From Clostridia bacterium (GTDB lineage: Bacteria; Bacillota_A; Clostridia; Oscillospirales; CAG-272): 13,797 nucleotides of DNA. The number at the start of each line of letters is the position of its first letter. Position 1 is the stretch's first letter. Shown here in pieces: positions 6,803-13,797 of the stretch. Both the position numbers and the translations under genes were made by a program. The notes under the pieces were generated by a model. It ran no database searches, was not told where the DNA came from, and saw only the letters and a program-made list of their open reading frames with translations. Location: positions 1-13,797 of the forward strand of contig JAGAIH010000291.1 of the NCBI GenBank assembly GCA_017626655.1, in the 5' to 3' direction.

Positions 6803-8365
6803 TTAAGCGATGACAAATCGGAGCGTATCCAGCTCGCAGACCGTGCCTGCGGTCTCGGAGCAGAACTCCAGGTAGATCGCCTTTTTGCCGCTCAGGGAAG
6901 TGACGGGGACAAGGATCTCTCGGTAATCATTCGTTCCCTCCAGCGCAGCTTGGCCGACGAAGGTTCGAGACTGTTCGGGCGCGGAATAGCATACCTTCGG
7001 GTCCGATGCGTACACGTTGACGGTTCCGACAGCGCATTCCTTGAGGGCGAGAACAAGGTATAATTGCTCCCCTTCCTTGATCTCTCTGTAGAAATCGAAA
7101 TACTTGTATCCGAGCCAGCTGTGATTCTTCAGATCGGTCACGGGGTACCGATCGTCACGCATACCGGCGGGATCGAAGTCCAGCGTAGGGTTGACGTCGA
7201 AGGTATAGCTCCCTATGCCAAAGCAGGCACTCATAGCATACTGGCTCTCATAGGGATCCAAGCCTGCTGTCCGGAAGCCCTGAGAGGTGACCTCCGCCTG
7301 TTCAATGATGAGCTTTCCGTCCTCAATACGCAAGTTGATCGCTTCTGCCATCGCCTGTCGGGCGGGGCCGACGCCGGTCCAGCGATGGTAGATCTGGTAA
7401 TACCGACCGTTGACCTCGATCAGACCGCCGTGGTTATTGCCCCCCTTATAGGTGAAAACGGTGCCGCCGGAATAGGGATCCTTGATGACCTCTCCGCGGT
7501 TATCCACGATGACGCCTCCATATTGCCACGGGCTCCCCAATGCGGGATCACCGTAAGGATTATCGCTGTAGGCATACCCGATCTCTGCCAGACTTCCGTA
7601 GCCCGGTCGGTCATCGGTCTTGGCGTAGGACAGCACATAGAACCCGCCCACCTTGCGGATCGAAGGGCCCTCGAAGAAGTAAAAGGGGGGTAAATTGCGG
7701 TGAGGCATGGTACCGTTTCCGTTTTCCGCGCTGTCATGGCCGATGGGCACGTGGAGTGTTTCGGGGATCTTTTCCAGGGTGACGGGGTCCAGTTCGCAGC
7801 TCCAGGCCGAGCGTTCCCGCTCCACAGACCAGTACAGGTAGACCCGTTGATCTCCATTCTCGTTCCGCATGTCATCCACTAAAACGGCCGGATCAAAGCC
7901 CTGACCGACGTAGCGGGGATGGGTATAGGGGCCTTCGGGTCGGGCACTCTCTGCCACAAACATATGATGCGAATAGGACGTAAAGACGAACATGTAGTAG
8001 GTCTTGCGCTGAGGGTGGTAGATCACGTCGGGAGCATACAGATGCTCTTGCTTGGGGTCAAAGGTGATCTCGGTCCCGTCTTCCGATGTGAAGGTCAAGC
8101 CATCGAGCTGACGGATGTGAAATGCCACACCGTCATGACGCCAGTTGGTCAGATCATCCACGGGAGCGGACCAGACCACATGATCCTCACCGCAATAGTT
8201 TCGATCATTTGTATCATGAGAACCATAGATATAAAGCCGCTGCTCTCCTGTATTCGGATCGGTAAACACACGCGGCTCCCCATCGGGGATCCTCTCCCAC
8301 GGTGCCAGAAACGGATTGGCGGAGTGGGGCTGCTCCTTATGATAGTTTTTCAGCATATTTTTCAT
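6803..8365 (-). CDS. Glycoside hydrolase family 43-type enzyme with C-terminal CBM6-like domain
   Basis: GH43 enzymes are five-bladed beta-propellers that usually remove arabinose or xylose from plant polysaccharides. I start this 520-aa protein at the ATG at 8365-8363 because TAGGAG lies 8 nt upstream; an in-frame ATG at 8419 would only add residues from the spacer. There is no signal peptide, so it is probably cytoplasmic. Visible landmarks are NPFLAPWERIPDGEPRVF near residue 17, with Asp28 as candidate general base, YAPDVIYHP with Asp113 as the candidate pKa modulator, and FFEGPSIRKVGGFYVLSYA with Glu232 as candidate general acid. The propeller ends near residue 375. The last ~135 residues (YRILVPVTSL-like strands, GTVNVYASD, KKAIYLEF) look like a CBM6-type sugar-binding beta-sandwich. 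It is the last gene of the second leftward operon. The family is likely; arabinosidase versus xylosidase or galactosidase cannot be decided. Confidence 0.85.
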   Translation of the reverse strand: MKNMLKNYHKEQPHSANPFLAPWERIPDGEPRVFTDPNTGEQRLYIYGSHDTNDRNYCGEDHVVWSAPVDDLTNWRHDGVAFHIRQLDGLTFTSEDGTEITFDPKQEHLYAPDVIYHPQRKTYYMFVFTSYSHHMFVAESARPEGPYTHPRYVGQGFDPAVLVDDMRNENGDQRVYLYWSVERERSAWSCELDPVTLEKIPETLHVPIGHDSAENGNGTMPHRNLPPFYFFEGPSIRKVGGFYVLSYAKTDDRPGYGSLAEIGYAYSDNPYGDPALGSPWQYGGVIVDNRGEVIKDPYSGGTVFTYKGGNNHGGLIEVNGRYYQIYHRWTGVGPARQAMAEAINLRIEDGKLIIEQAEVTSQGFRTAGLDPYESQYAMSACFGIGSYTFDVNPTLDFDPAGMRDDRYPVTDLKNHSWLGYKYFDFYREIKEGEQLYLVLALKECAVGTVNVYASDPKVCYSAPEQSRTFVGQAALEGTNDYREILVPVTSLSGKKAIYLEFCSETAGTVCELDTLRFVIA

Positions 8366-8433
8366 AGTATTGGCTCCTAATGATCTTTTCTTCGTTAACG
8401 ATCCTTTCTCACAATACAATTACAATACAAATT

Positions 8434-9549
8434 TTACTCTCGAAACTGTTCAACCGGGCAAAGCGCCACCGTCACACCCTCGGCAACCGTTGTCGTGTAC
8501 ACGATGTAGTTGTCCTGCGGAGAGAACTGAGGATGGGGGTCGAGGTGATACGCTTGATGAGACCAAGGCGGCAGAGGAAGCCCCGAGGCTATGATACTTT
8601 CCTTTTGGGTCTCTGCATCGTAGTACAGAATCTGGCAAGGGGTTTTCTCCCAACGGTACGGGGATTGATCTGCGCACCAGTACCGACGGGTACTGTCGCA
8701 GTGAGTGTGGCAGAGCGGACGCTTCCAGACATGCTCCTTTTCTTCGGTCTTGATATCAAAGCAGAACGCACCCAGATCATAATCCGTCCAGCACATTTTC
8801 CCGTCTTTGCTCCACCATTCGTGGCAGGCGTTGCTTCCGTGGAAGACCCAGTCCCTCGGCAGAATGGGATAACAGAAGGTCTTTTCCGTATCCATGACCC
8901 AGATACGCTGATCGTACAAGGTCTGCCGTCCCGTGATGGGATCGAGCCACCAATCCTGCGCCATGCTGAAAAGCTTTGGGTCAGTGGGAGAGAACTGGGC
9001 GTGGTTATACATACGTGGAAACTCGTTAATGATCTCCACTTTACCCGTTTGCAGATCGCCTATGGAAACGAACCATTGGTTGCCCACCTGTCCGTCAATC
9101 AGCAGATACTTTTTGTCGGCGGATAGGGTCAGGTGAGTAGCACTGCGGAACAGGTAGCGACCGGCGATGTACTTCCTGTCGATCTCGCATACCTTTTCAA
9201 TGGGATAACCTAATCGGAACAGCCAAATGTAGTTCTGCTGGCAGTAATACACACCGTTACCCTCGGGAGTCACCAGAGGACTATGGTCTGTAAAGACGGT
9301 TTCAGGAAACACTTGAATGAAGGGATTCTCAGGATCCAAGCTGACAACGCCTAACATATGGGAAGTAATAGGTGACGGGAGATAAATGGCGGAAAACCAC
9401 AGATATTTCTCATCGGCCGAGAGACTGCTGTTGGTGAAGTAAAAGGACTGCTGGATGGGTGCTATCTTTTTGGTAAGTACAAAGGATCTTGCACCGCTTT
9501 CAGGATCTATCCATTCGGTGAAATAGGGATGCTTGGAAAGATCGTACAT
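8434..9549 (-). CDS. Oligogalacturonate lyase-like beta-propeller protein (PL22-like)
   Basis: PL22 lyases cleave unsaturated oligogalacturonides in the cytoplasm during pectin breakdown. I start this 371-aa protein at the ATG at 9549-9547 because AGGAG lies about 9 nt upstream, rather than the ATG at 9588. There is no signal peptide, and the length matches PL22 (about 385 aa). Propeller repeats are visible (LTLSADKKYLLIDGQ, QFSPTDPKLF, CHEWWSKDGKMCWTD, HPQFSPQDNYIVYTT). NHAQFSPTDP (about 182-191) matches the family's catalytic His region. CHEWW (about 242) matches the HExW metal-ligand region, and DPHPQFSP (about 337-344) matches the HPHPxFSP region. The first His there is Asp in this protein, and there is an insertion after NHAQF, so it is divergent. 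It is Cys-rich (over ten Cys). It lies between the GH99-like lipoprotein and GH43 genes. It may be a lyase on a related uronate-containing substrate, or a non-catalytic propeller. Confidence 0.65.
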   Translation of the reverse strand: MYDLSKHPYFTEWIDPESGARSFVLTKKIAPIQQSFYFTNSSLSADEKYLWFSAIYLPSPITSHMLGVVSLDPENPFIQVFPETVFTDHSPLVTPEGNGVYYCQQNYIWLFRLGYPIEKVCEIDRKYIAGRYLFRSATHLTLSADKKYLLIDGQVGNQWFVSIGDLQTGKVEIINEFPRMYNHAQFSPTDPKLFSMAQDWWLDPITGRQTLYDQRIWVMDTEKTFCYPILPRDWVFHGSNACHEWWSKDGKMCWTDYDLGAFCFDIKTEEKEHVWKRPLCHTHCDSTRRYWCADQSPYRWEKTPCQILYYDAETQKESIIASGLPLPPWSHQAYHLDPHPQFSPQDNYIVYTTTVAEGVTVALCPVEQFRE

Positions 9550-9663
9550 AAAAGTTATCTCCTTTTTTATGTTCGGTAAAAGTGCCATTTATCAGTCAAA
9601 GAAAGTTATTCTTTCTAATTCCCCCACCCTTACAGGCAGGGGAGTGGTCACCTTGTAAAGCCT

Positions 9664-12600
9664 TTAGTACAGCGCGCGGTAGAGGATCAACAGCTCGTCA
9701 TCGGACAGAGACTTGTCGGCAAGGACCAGCATATTCTCATCGAGTGTCACGGTCTTGCCACAGGATTCCAAGGAAGCGGTGATATCCACATAAGCCACGC
9801 CGTAATGGTTATAGGTCTCATCGCCATCCTTGGCCAGACCCACGGACTTAGCGAACGCGAAGGGCAGGTAGAGGTGATCCTCATCACCAAGGAAGGTAGC
9901 CTTGGTAGTGGACTCGTCCAATCTGACCATCTCGCCGCCCACGAAGGCGAAGTAGGAGCCCGCTTTCAGTACCACCATGTCGGAGGTCAGGGTCTCGGGA
10001 AGGATATGTTGGGTCTCAGTGGTGGTGTAACGGTAGTTGAAGCGGTCGTTGGGTGCGGTGTCTCCCAAATCCACAAACTGCATGATATCGCCTTCGTCCA
10101 CCGAATTATCGGCCCACTTGAAATCGAAGGTCTCACCTAGACCAAGAGCCTCAGCGTCCAGCTTGACCACCATATATTTACCGTTTACGGTATAGTCGGC
10201 GCGGCCGATCTCGGTCATCTCCCACTTGCCGTCAGCGAACTTCTGCACCGAGCAAGTCTCGCCATCTCGATCACGATTGATGACGTAATCGTAGCCATAC
10301 CAGCCGGTGTCCTGCTTACAATCGGCGTTGATGAACAGGTTCATCCAGTTTGTGCCCTCGGGGGCAGTGATATCAGCAGCGCACTCAATGTAGAACCACA
10401 CGTCATTCCCGTATCGAGAGACCTTGGCGGTGGCCAGATCGTTACGGCCCGTGGTGTTGGTGTAGTGGAGCTGCCCCACAAAGGACATATGGTCGCGGTG
10501 AGCGGTGTCCCCCACATAGTCGCGATACTCGGGGCCTACGATATCCCACTGGGACTGTACGCCCGCCATGTCGATAGGTCTCTGACCGAAAACAGCCAGG
10601 GGGGCGCGGGAGCCCTTGTACTCACGGATATTTTGTACCATCTGGTAGTAGTAGTTATCATTGAATAGCCCCTTCACGGGTTCAATATCACGGGAATACT
10701 CAGGATTAAAACAATCCACATAGTAATTCCTAGTCCATTTGTTATCATCGGTGACGGTGTAGGTATTGGCGATGGTCTGACCGATGGCGGCGCCTGCCTC
10801 CCAGCGGCCTGCCCACCACTCATTCCAGCCCGTCAGCATGATGAGGCCGGGATCCTTCTTGATGGCGTACTCGAACTGCTCTTCAAAAGCGATGCCCTTG
10901 CCCGAGGTAGATTCCACCAAGGAGAAGCTGAAGTCGGTAAGGCCTTTTCCTGCGGGCTGACCACCGTTCTCCTTACTGTAGCTACGTCCTGCATTGGTAC
11001 CATAGGAGCCGTTGGCCCAGAAGCCGCACATGACGACCATCTGCTCCAACTCACCCTTGGGAGACAGACCGCCTCTCTGAGGGTACATATCAGCCCAAGG
11101 CCAACAGTTTTTCCCGCGGGTGGCGGTGTACCATGTACCTTTCGTGTCTGCCCAGCTCTGGCGGTAGGTAAAGAAGTTCTGCATCTCCTCAGGAAGATCG
11201 GCATACAGCGTGTTAGGTATGAGCACCAGCGGCTTACCCTCGTACTTGAACCAAAGGTCCTCGTAGCGACCTACAGAGTAGAGGTTGTTCCAGATCTGGG
11301 TCAGAGAGGCCTTGGCATTGGTGTCATTGAGGCCGCAATGGAACATGATCTGTGGGGTGTCATAACCCTCAGCCCGCATCTCTGACCAAACCTTGAAAAT
11401 GGCTTCATAGTTCTGATCATATGTCAGACCGTTGGTTACATCAAAAAAAACAAAGTCTACTCCGGCGGAAGTAAGTTGCATGGCATGCTTGCGGATGACC
11501 CATTCGTCATTGGATTGGTAATAGCAGAAGTAGGGTTCTGCCCAATAGTGAGCTCGTCCAAGTGGTCCTGATTGCAGGACCTCGATGAGTTTTTTCGCCC
11601 CGCCCTCGTAGAAGGCCTTGGTGTGGTCATAGATGGCCAAAGAAGAATCACCGTTGTGCCACAAGAAATAGAAGATACCCACCTTCTTATCGGTAGCTGG
11701 TTTGGCCTCATAACCACTGACACGGCCTTCGTCATCTGCGCTGACCCAAGTATCTGATAAAATATCCTTGGAATTCATCATATTCGCATCCTTTGCTGTA
11801 AACTTCTTTTGTTTCACACCCGTGGCCTTGAAATCCTTGATCACCGAAACGTCGTGGCAGTTATGTGCCCAGAACTGGAAATATCCATTCTCGGGGATGG
11901 AGGCGGGCTTGTCGCTGACCGAAGGAGAATCCTCTCCGGGGGTGTAGAGATTGACATAACCATCCTCCAGCTTGACAATGGCAAAGGTTACACGGGTACC
12001 GCTGTCGTTGTCGCAGGACAGAGTAATGATGTCACTGTCCATGTCATCCTCAATGTAAAGCATACGCCCCTTGGAAAAGTCACATCCCTCCTCCTTGATG
12101 TCCATATAGGTCACGCCGGGCCATGCTCCCGTACGCAGGCCTACACCGTCCTTTCGCAGAGTCAGCCAGATACCCGGGTTGGCATGGGCGCCTAATTGAT
12201 TCTTGCCGGTACGCAAGCCGATGAACATGCAAAGCCACTCACGAGAATTGGTAGCAGGGAGCTGCACATGGGCCTGATAGGTAGCCTTGCCGGACTCAAA
12301 GATTTTTGCCATCTCCAAACTGCGCAATTTATCCGCAGGGAAGGTGACAGTAGTTCCCTCGCATTCGACATCGTAAGCCACAAACTCGGGATCATTCGCC
12401 TCATATACATAGGTGAACTCCACGGGACCGGTGTCCTCCTCACCGTCAACTGTACCCGAAATTGCCAGTTCGGTGACATCAGCACCGGTTGCAGGCTTCC
12501 ATTGGCTCCAGTCAAAGGAGGGATCGGTGTCTGGCTCCGTGTCAGGGACCGTCACCTCGACTGTGGTATTCTTAGTCTCCCCTTCCGTGTTTTCTGTAGT

Positions 12601-12678
12601 TGGAGTGGGGGGAGTACAGGCTACGAAACTCCCCAACATTAGAATAGCTAACAGAACAGACAAAAAGCGTTTTTTCAT
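9664..12678 (-). CDS. Large multidomain surface lipoprotein with GH99/GH71-like catalytic domain
   Basis: This 1004-aa protein starts at the ATG at 12678-12676 with GGAGG 7 nt upstream. Residues 1-20 are a lipoprotein signal with Cys21 (SFVAC) as likely lipidation site; 22-60 is a Thr/Glu/Pro/Asp linker. About 75-290 is a concanavalin/LamG-like beta-sandwich (TYQAHVQL, GIWLTLRKDGVGLRTG, NGYFQFWAHN). About 330-695 resembles the GH99/GH71/WbsX-type TIM barrel: KVGIFYFLWH, HYWAEPYFCYYQSNDEWVIRKHA, AGVDFVFFDVTNG, IMLTGWNEWW (613-622) and EYSRDIEPVKGLFNDNYYYQM. Glu620 and Glu381 are candidate acidic active-site residues. About 725-885 is a CBM9/DOMON-like domain (VWFYIECAADI, WMNLFINADCK). About 903-985 resembles the copper-amine-oxidase N-terminal 'stalk' domain. 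It heads the second leftward operon and likely acts on a polysaccharide at the cell surface. Enzyme specificity is unknown. Confidence 0.75.
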   Translation of the reverse strand: MKKRFLSVLLAILMLGSFVACTPPTPTTENTEGETKNTTVEVTVPDTEPDTDPSFDWSQWKPATGADVTELAISGTVDGEEDTGPVEFTYVYEANDPEFVAYDVECEGTTVTFPADKLRSLEMAKIFESGKATYQAHVQLPATNSREWLCMFIGLRTGKNQLGAHANPGIWLTLRKDGVGLRTGAWPGVTYMDIKEEGCDFSKGRMLYIEDDMDSDIITLSCDNDSGTRVTFAIVKLEDGYVNLYTPGEDSPSVSDKPASIPENGYFQFWAHNCHDVSVIKDFKATGVKQKKFTAKDANMMNSKDILSDTWVSADDEGRVSGYEAKPATDKKVGIFYFLWHNGDSSLAIYDHTKAFYEGGAKKLIEVLQSGPLGRAHYWAEPYFCYYQSNDEWVIRKHAMQLTSAGVDFVFFDVTNGLTYDQNYEAIFKVWSEMRAEGYDTPQIMFHCGLNDTNAKASLTQIWNNLYSVGRYEDLWFKYEGKPLVLIPNTLYADLPEEMQNFFTYRQSWADTKGTWYTATRGKNCWPWADMYPQRGGLSPKGELEQMVVMCGFWANGSYGTNAGRSYSKENGGQPAGKGLTDFSFSLVESTSGKGIAFEEQFEYAIKKDPGLIMLTGWNEWWAGRWEAGAAIGQTIANTYTVTDDNKWTRNYYVDCFNPEYSRDIEPVKGLFNDNYYYQMVQNIREYKGSRAPLAVFGQRPIDMAGVQSQWDIVGPEYRDYVGDTAHRDHMSFVGQLHYTNTTGRNDLATAKVSRYGNDVWFYIECAADITAPEGTNWMNLFINADCKQDTGWYGYDYVINRDRDGETCSVQKFADGKWEMTEIGRADYTVNGKYMVVKLDAEALGLGETFDFKWADNSVDEGDIMQFVDLGDTAPNDRFNYRYTTTETQHILPETLTSDMVVLKAGSYFAFVGGEMVRLDESTTKATFLGDEDHLYLPFAFAKSVGLAKDGDETYNHYGVAYVDITASLESCGKTVTLDENMLVLADKSLSDDELLILYRALY

Positions 12679-12938
12679 GATAGAACCTCCATGATGAAGA
12701 GAACCTCAAAAAATAAGTTCCCAACAAGAACTTTTGCGATCCAACAACGAAAATATGAAATTAGAGAGGCGAATCGCATTCCTGCCTTAATTTCGTCTAG
12801 TGATCGGAAGCCCCGAAAAATGAGGAATTCCCTGCGAAAGCGCACAATATCCGTCGGTAACCTCCTTTCCTTGTAACAAGTCAAAAAACTTCTTCTCAAA
12901 TCACTTTTCAATAGAATTCTCGTGGTTTCTTTTTGTAT
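12679..12938 (-). promoter_or_regulatory. Long 5' leader of the GH99-like operon
   Basis: About 254 nt separate the predicted transcription start (near 12932) from the ATG. The leader contains a strong AAAGGAGG at about 12865-12872 with no well-placed ATG after it. It also carries an open frame running to a TGA that overlaps the next start codon as ATGA, ending in a short MEVLS stretch. No known riboswitch was recognised. A leader ORF coupled to the lipoprotein gene, or a lost upstream gene, is possible. Confidence 0.4.
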
Positions 12939-12974
12939 ATTATAGCACAAAGACATTGACATTCATATAGAAAA
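12939..12974 (-). promoter_or_regulatory. Promoter of the GH99-like/PL22-like/GH43 operon with shared activator motif
   Basis: On the minus strand, TGCTATAAT (extended -10, TATAAT at 12944-12939) follows TTTTCTATATG (12974-12964) by exactly 19 nt. This is the third copy of the module seen at 4328-4363 and 5331-5366. The GTGCTATAAT core and the AATGTCAA stretch are identical to the 4.3-kb copy. The three genes downstream lie on one strand with gaps of 68-114 bp and may be one operon. Confidence 0.7.
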
Positions 12975-12984
12975 CATGTATACT
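12956..12984 (+). promoter_or_regulatory. Rightward sigma-A promoter with no gene behind it
   Basis: TTGACA (12956-12961), a 17-nt spacer and TATACT (12979-12984) form a good promoter. It aligns without gaps to the AraC promoter at 4345-4373, including TTGACATTCATAT and a GAAA in the spacer. Transcription would start near 12991. No protein gene follows on this strand up to the terminator at 13463. Confidence 0.7.
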
Positions 12985-13463
12985 TGTTATATAAAAAATG
13001 GAGATTAACAAAAACTTCTAATACGCGTTTTCAAGTATCAATATAAAACAATATAAAACAATTAAAAATTTTATAGAGAATATGGGCTATACAAAACGCA
13101 AAAAAACAAAGATTCAAGAATTGCCGTGAAAGGATATACACACGAAAAAGCACTTGGATGAGTGCATATAGCGGAAACGCCGACGATATTACATAAATCA
13201 TGAATTTCTCCTCCGCCTCATATCTTCCCTATTATTGCAAAAGAGAAACGGGAACAAAAAAACGTGAATTTTAGTTTTTCGAAAAATGCCAAACGAATAA
13301 ACTATGATTTGTTCTCATCCATGCGTACTCAATCAATCTGCTTTATTAAAATATTGAGTATATCAGAACGCCACCGCCCCCGTCAAGGGGGAAAAAGTAT
13401 CGCTGAAAATTCATAGAGCCGATTTGATTGACAGGTAACTGTCTTTCAGATCGGCTCTTTTTT
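12985..13463 (+). other. AT-rich region transcribed from an orphan promoter; no gene recognised
   Basis: This stretch runs from the rightward promoter to the 13458-13463 T-tract. It has no open frame of useful length with a ribosome binding site on the plus strand. A short frame reading NHEFLLRLISSLLLQKRNGNKK (about 13199-13263, plus strand) vaguely recalls the helical linker of AraC proteins, but too weakly to call a pseudogene. A hairpin TACTCAAT/ATTGAGTA (13326-13333 with 13353-13360) is present. It could be a non-coding RNA of about 470 nt or the remains of a lost divergent regulator. Confidence 0.35.
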
Positions 13464-13517
13464 CGTGATATGGCTGCAATACTTTTTCCTTTTTCCCTTG
13501 ACGGCTTCGGTGGGTTC
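13366..13517. repeat. Imperfect inverted repeat flanking a terminator hairpin
   Basis: The left arm (13366-13403) and right arm (13476-13517) are inverted copies of one sequence. In the right-arm orientation both read GC[G/A]ATACTTTTTCC, CCCTTGACGG, CGGTGG and GTTC. The right arm carries an extra five T after TTTTTCC and the three bases after GACGG differ. The arms flank the 13415-13463 terminator symmetrically. It could be a small non-autonomous mobile element (MITE-like), a duplicated terminator block, or one long structured RNA. Confidence 0.65.
13415..13463 (+). terminator. Strong intrinsic terminator
   Basis: AGAGCCGAT (13415-13423) pairs with ATCGGCTCT (13450-13458). Inside, TGA/TCA and GACAG/CTGTC (13430-13434 with 13439-13443) extend the stem to a GTAA tetraloop, and six T follow (13458-13463). 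The orientation is rightward, so it ends whatever the 12956 promoter transcribes. Confidence 0.85.
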
Positions 13518-13646
13518 TGATGGTGGGAAGGTGTAAAGAGAGAATGGAGGAAAAGAATAGGTCGTGAAAAAGTTGTAATAGATTGTAAAAAATTGTGAAA
13601 ACTTGGAATTGGTGGAACAGATGTGAAAGAGTTTAGGCCGGGTTGC

Positions 13647-13675
13647 TTGTTTTCACTTTCAAAACCTGTTATCAT
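13647..13675 (+). promoter_or_regulatory. Candidate promoter of a small RNA
   Basis: TTGTTT (13647-13652) and TATCAT (13670-13675) are spaced by 17 nt, and the -10 is extended (TGT before it). The start would be near 13682. The match is moderate, but it lies about 100 nt upstream of a clear terminator with no ORF between. Confidence 0.4.
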
Positions 13676-13681
13676 GCAAGC

Positions 13682-13785
13682 ACATAGAAAAATCGTATAG
13701 CAGTGACAAGCCGCGATTTCCGCATAGGGACAGAGGTTGCACCAAGGGCGTAGTACGAATCCATCAGCCGTACTATGCCTTTTTT
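13682..13785 (+). ncRNA. Candidate small non-coding RNA of about 100 nt
   Basis: The segment lies between the 13647-13675 promoter and the 13747-13785 terminator and contains no RBS-led ORF. An internal stem AAATCG/CGATTT (13690-13695 with 13714-13719) precedes a single-stranded GACAGAGGTTGCACC-type stretch and the terminator stem. I recognise no Rfam family. It could instead be the 3' end of a longer transcript or a leader whose gene lies beyond the window. Confidence 0.35.
13747..13785 (+). terminator. Intrinsic terminator near the right window edge
   Basis: GGCGTAGTACG (13747-13757) pairs with CGTACTATGCC (13769-13779): 11 pairs with one G-U, an 11-nt loop and six T (13780-13785). It is the second rightward terminator in 330 bp with no protein gene in between. 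Confidence 0.85.
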
Positions 13786-13797
13786 CTATGCTCAAAA

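Noticed and set aside
9599..9655. AGAAAG/CTTTCT hairpin and an imperfect G/C-rich hairpin between the GH99-like and PL22-like genes
   Set aside because: The stems are short or mismatched and lack a proper T-run on the minus strand, so I do not call a terminator; at most they reduce read-through or stabilise mRNA ends.
12675..12962. 95-codon minus-strand frame overlapping the GH99-like start by ATGA
   Set aside because: Its ATG lies upstream of the predicted transcription start, the strong AGGAGG inside it has no start codon at proper distance, and the protein shows no recognisable pattern. It is kept only as a remark on the leader.
13725..13785. Resemblance of the GACAGAGGTTGCACC stretch to the start of a lysine riboswitch
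   Set aside because: Only a short AGAGG-type core is similar. The multi-stem core is missing because a terminator follows within about 20 nt.
13346..13795. 149-codon minus-strand open frame covering the right edge
   Set aside because: It runs straight through two strong terminator hairpins and the inverted repeat, has no ribosome binding site, and its composition (Ser/Pro/Arg-rich, no pattern) is not protein-like.

Overview
The window looks like a carbohydrate-utilisation region from an anaerobic member of the Clostridia (Bacillota), probably of gut or rumen origin. The pointers are strong AGGAGG-type ribosome binding sites, sigma-A promoters, lipoproteins with acidic Thr/Pro/Glu linkers, a copper-amine-oxidase-like C-terminal domain on a secreted enzyme, and an AraC regulator beside orphan glycosidases. 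The taxonomic placement is inference from style, not from a marker gene.

Layout. (1) A minus-strand operon runs from about 4320 leftwards: an (alpha/alpha)6-barrel glycosidase-like protein (2101-4203), an extracellular solute-binding lipoprotein (612-2075) and a repeat-bearing lipoprotein cut by the left window edge (1-572). (2) Divergent to it are an AraC-family regulator (4475-5287, own terminator) and then a separately promoted uroporphyrinogen-decarboxylase/MtaA-like protein (5433-6455) ending at a large hairpin. (3) Converging on that is a second minus-strand operon, read from about 12932: a 1004-aa multidomain GH99-like lipoprotein (9664-12678), an oligogalacturonate-lyase-like beta-propeller (8434-9549) and a GH43-type glycosidase with a CBM6-like tail (6803-8365). 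(4) The last kilobase (12.98-13.8 kb) is AT-rich and has no convincing protein gene. It holds an unassigned rightward promoter, an imperfect inverted repeat around a strong terminator, and a candidate ~100-nt small RNA with its own promoter and terminator.

How it may work together. Lipoproteins outside the membrane would bind and cut a plant-type polysaccharide. Signal-less enzymes (GH43, PL22-like, six-hairpin glycosidase) would finish oligosaccharides in the cytoplasm. The PL22-like and GH43 members suggest pectin or its arabinan/hemicellulose side chains, but the substrate is not proven by the sequence. No sugar permease or ATPase is in the window.

The most striking non-coding signal is one promoter module found at all three catabolic transcription starts. 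The motif ATTTCCATATG (TTTTCTATATG in one copy) lies exactly 19 nt upstream of a perfect TATAAT at 4.3, 5.3 and 12.9 kb, where a -35 element would normally be. At 4.3 and 12.9 kb the same motif, on the other strand, sits inside the 17-nt spacer of an opposing TTGACA promoter. This fits an activator, probably the local AraC protein, that switches on the regulon and represses its own gene. At 12.9 kb the opposing promoter has no gene behind it.
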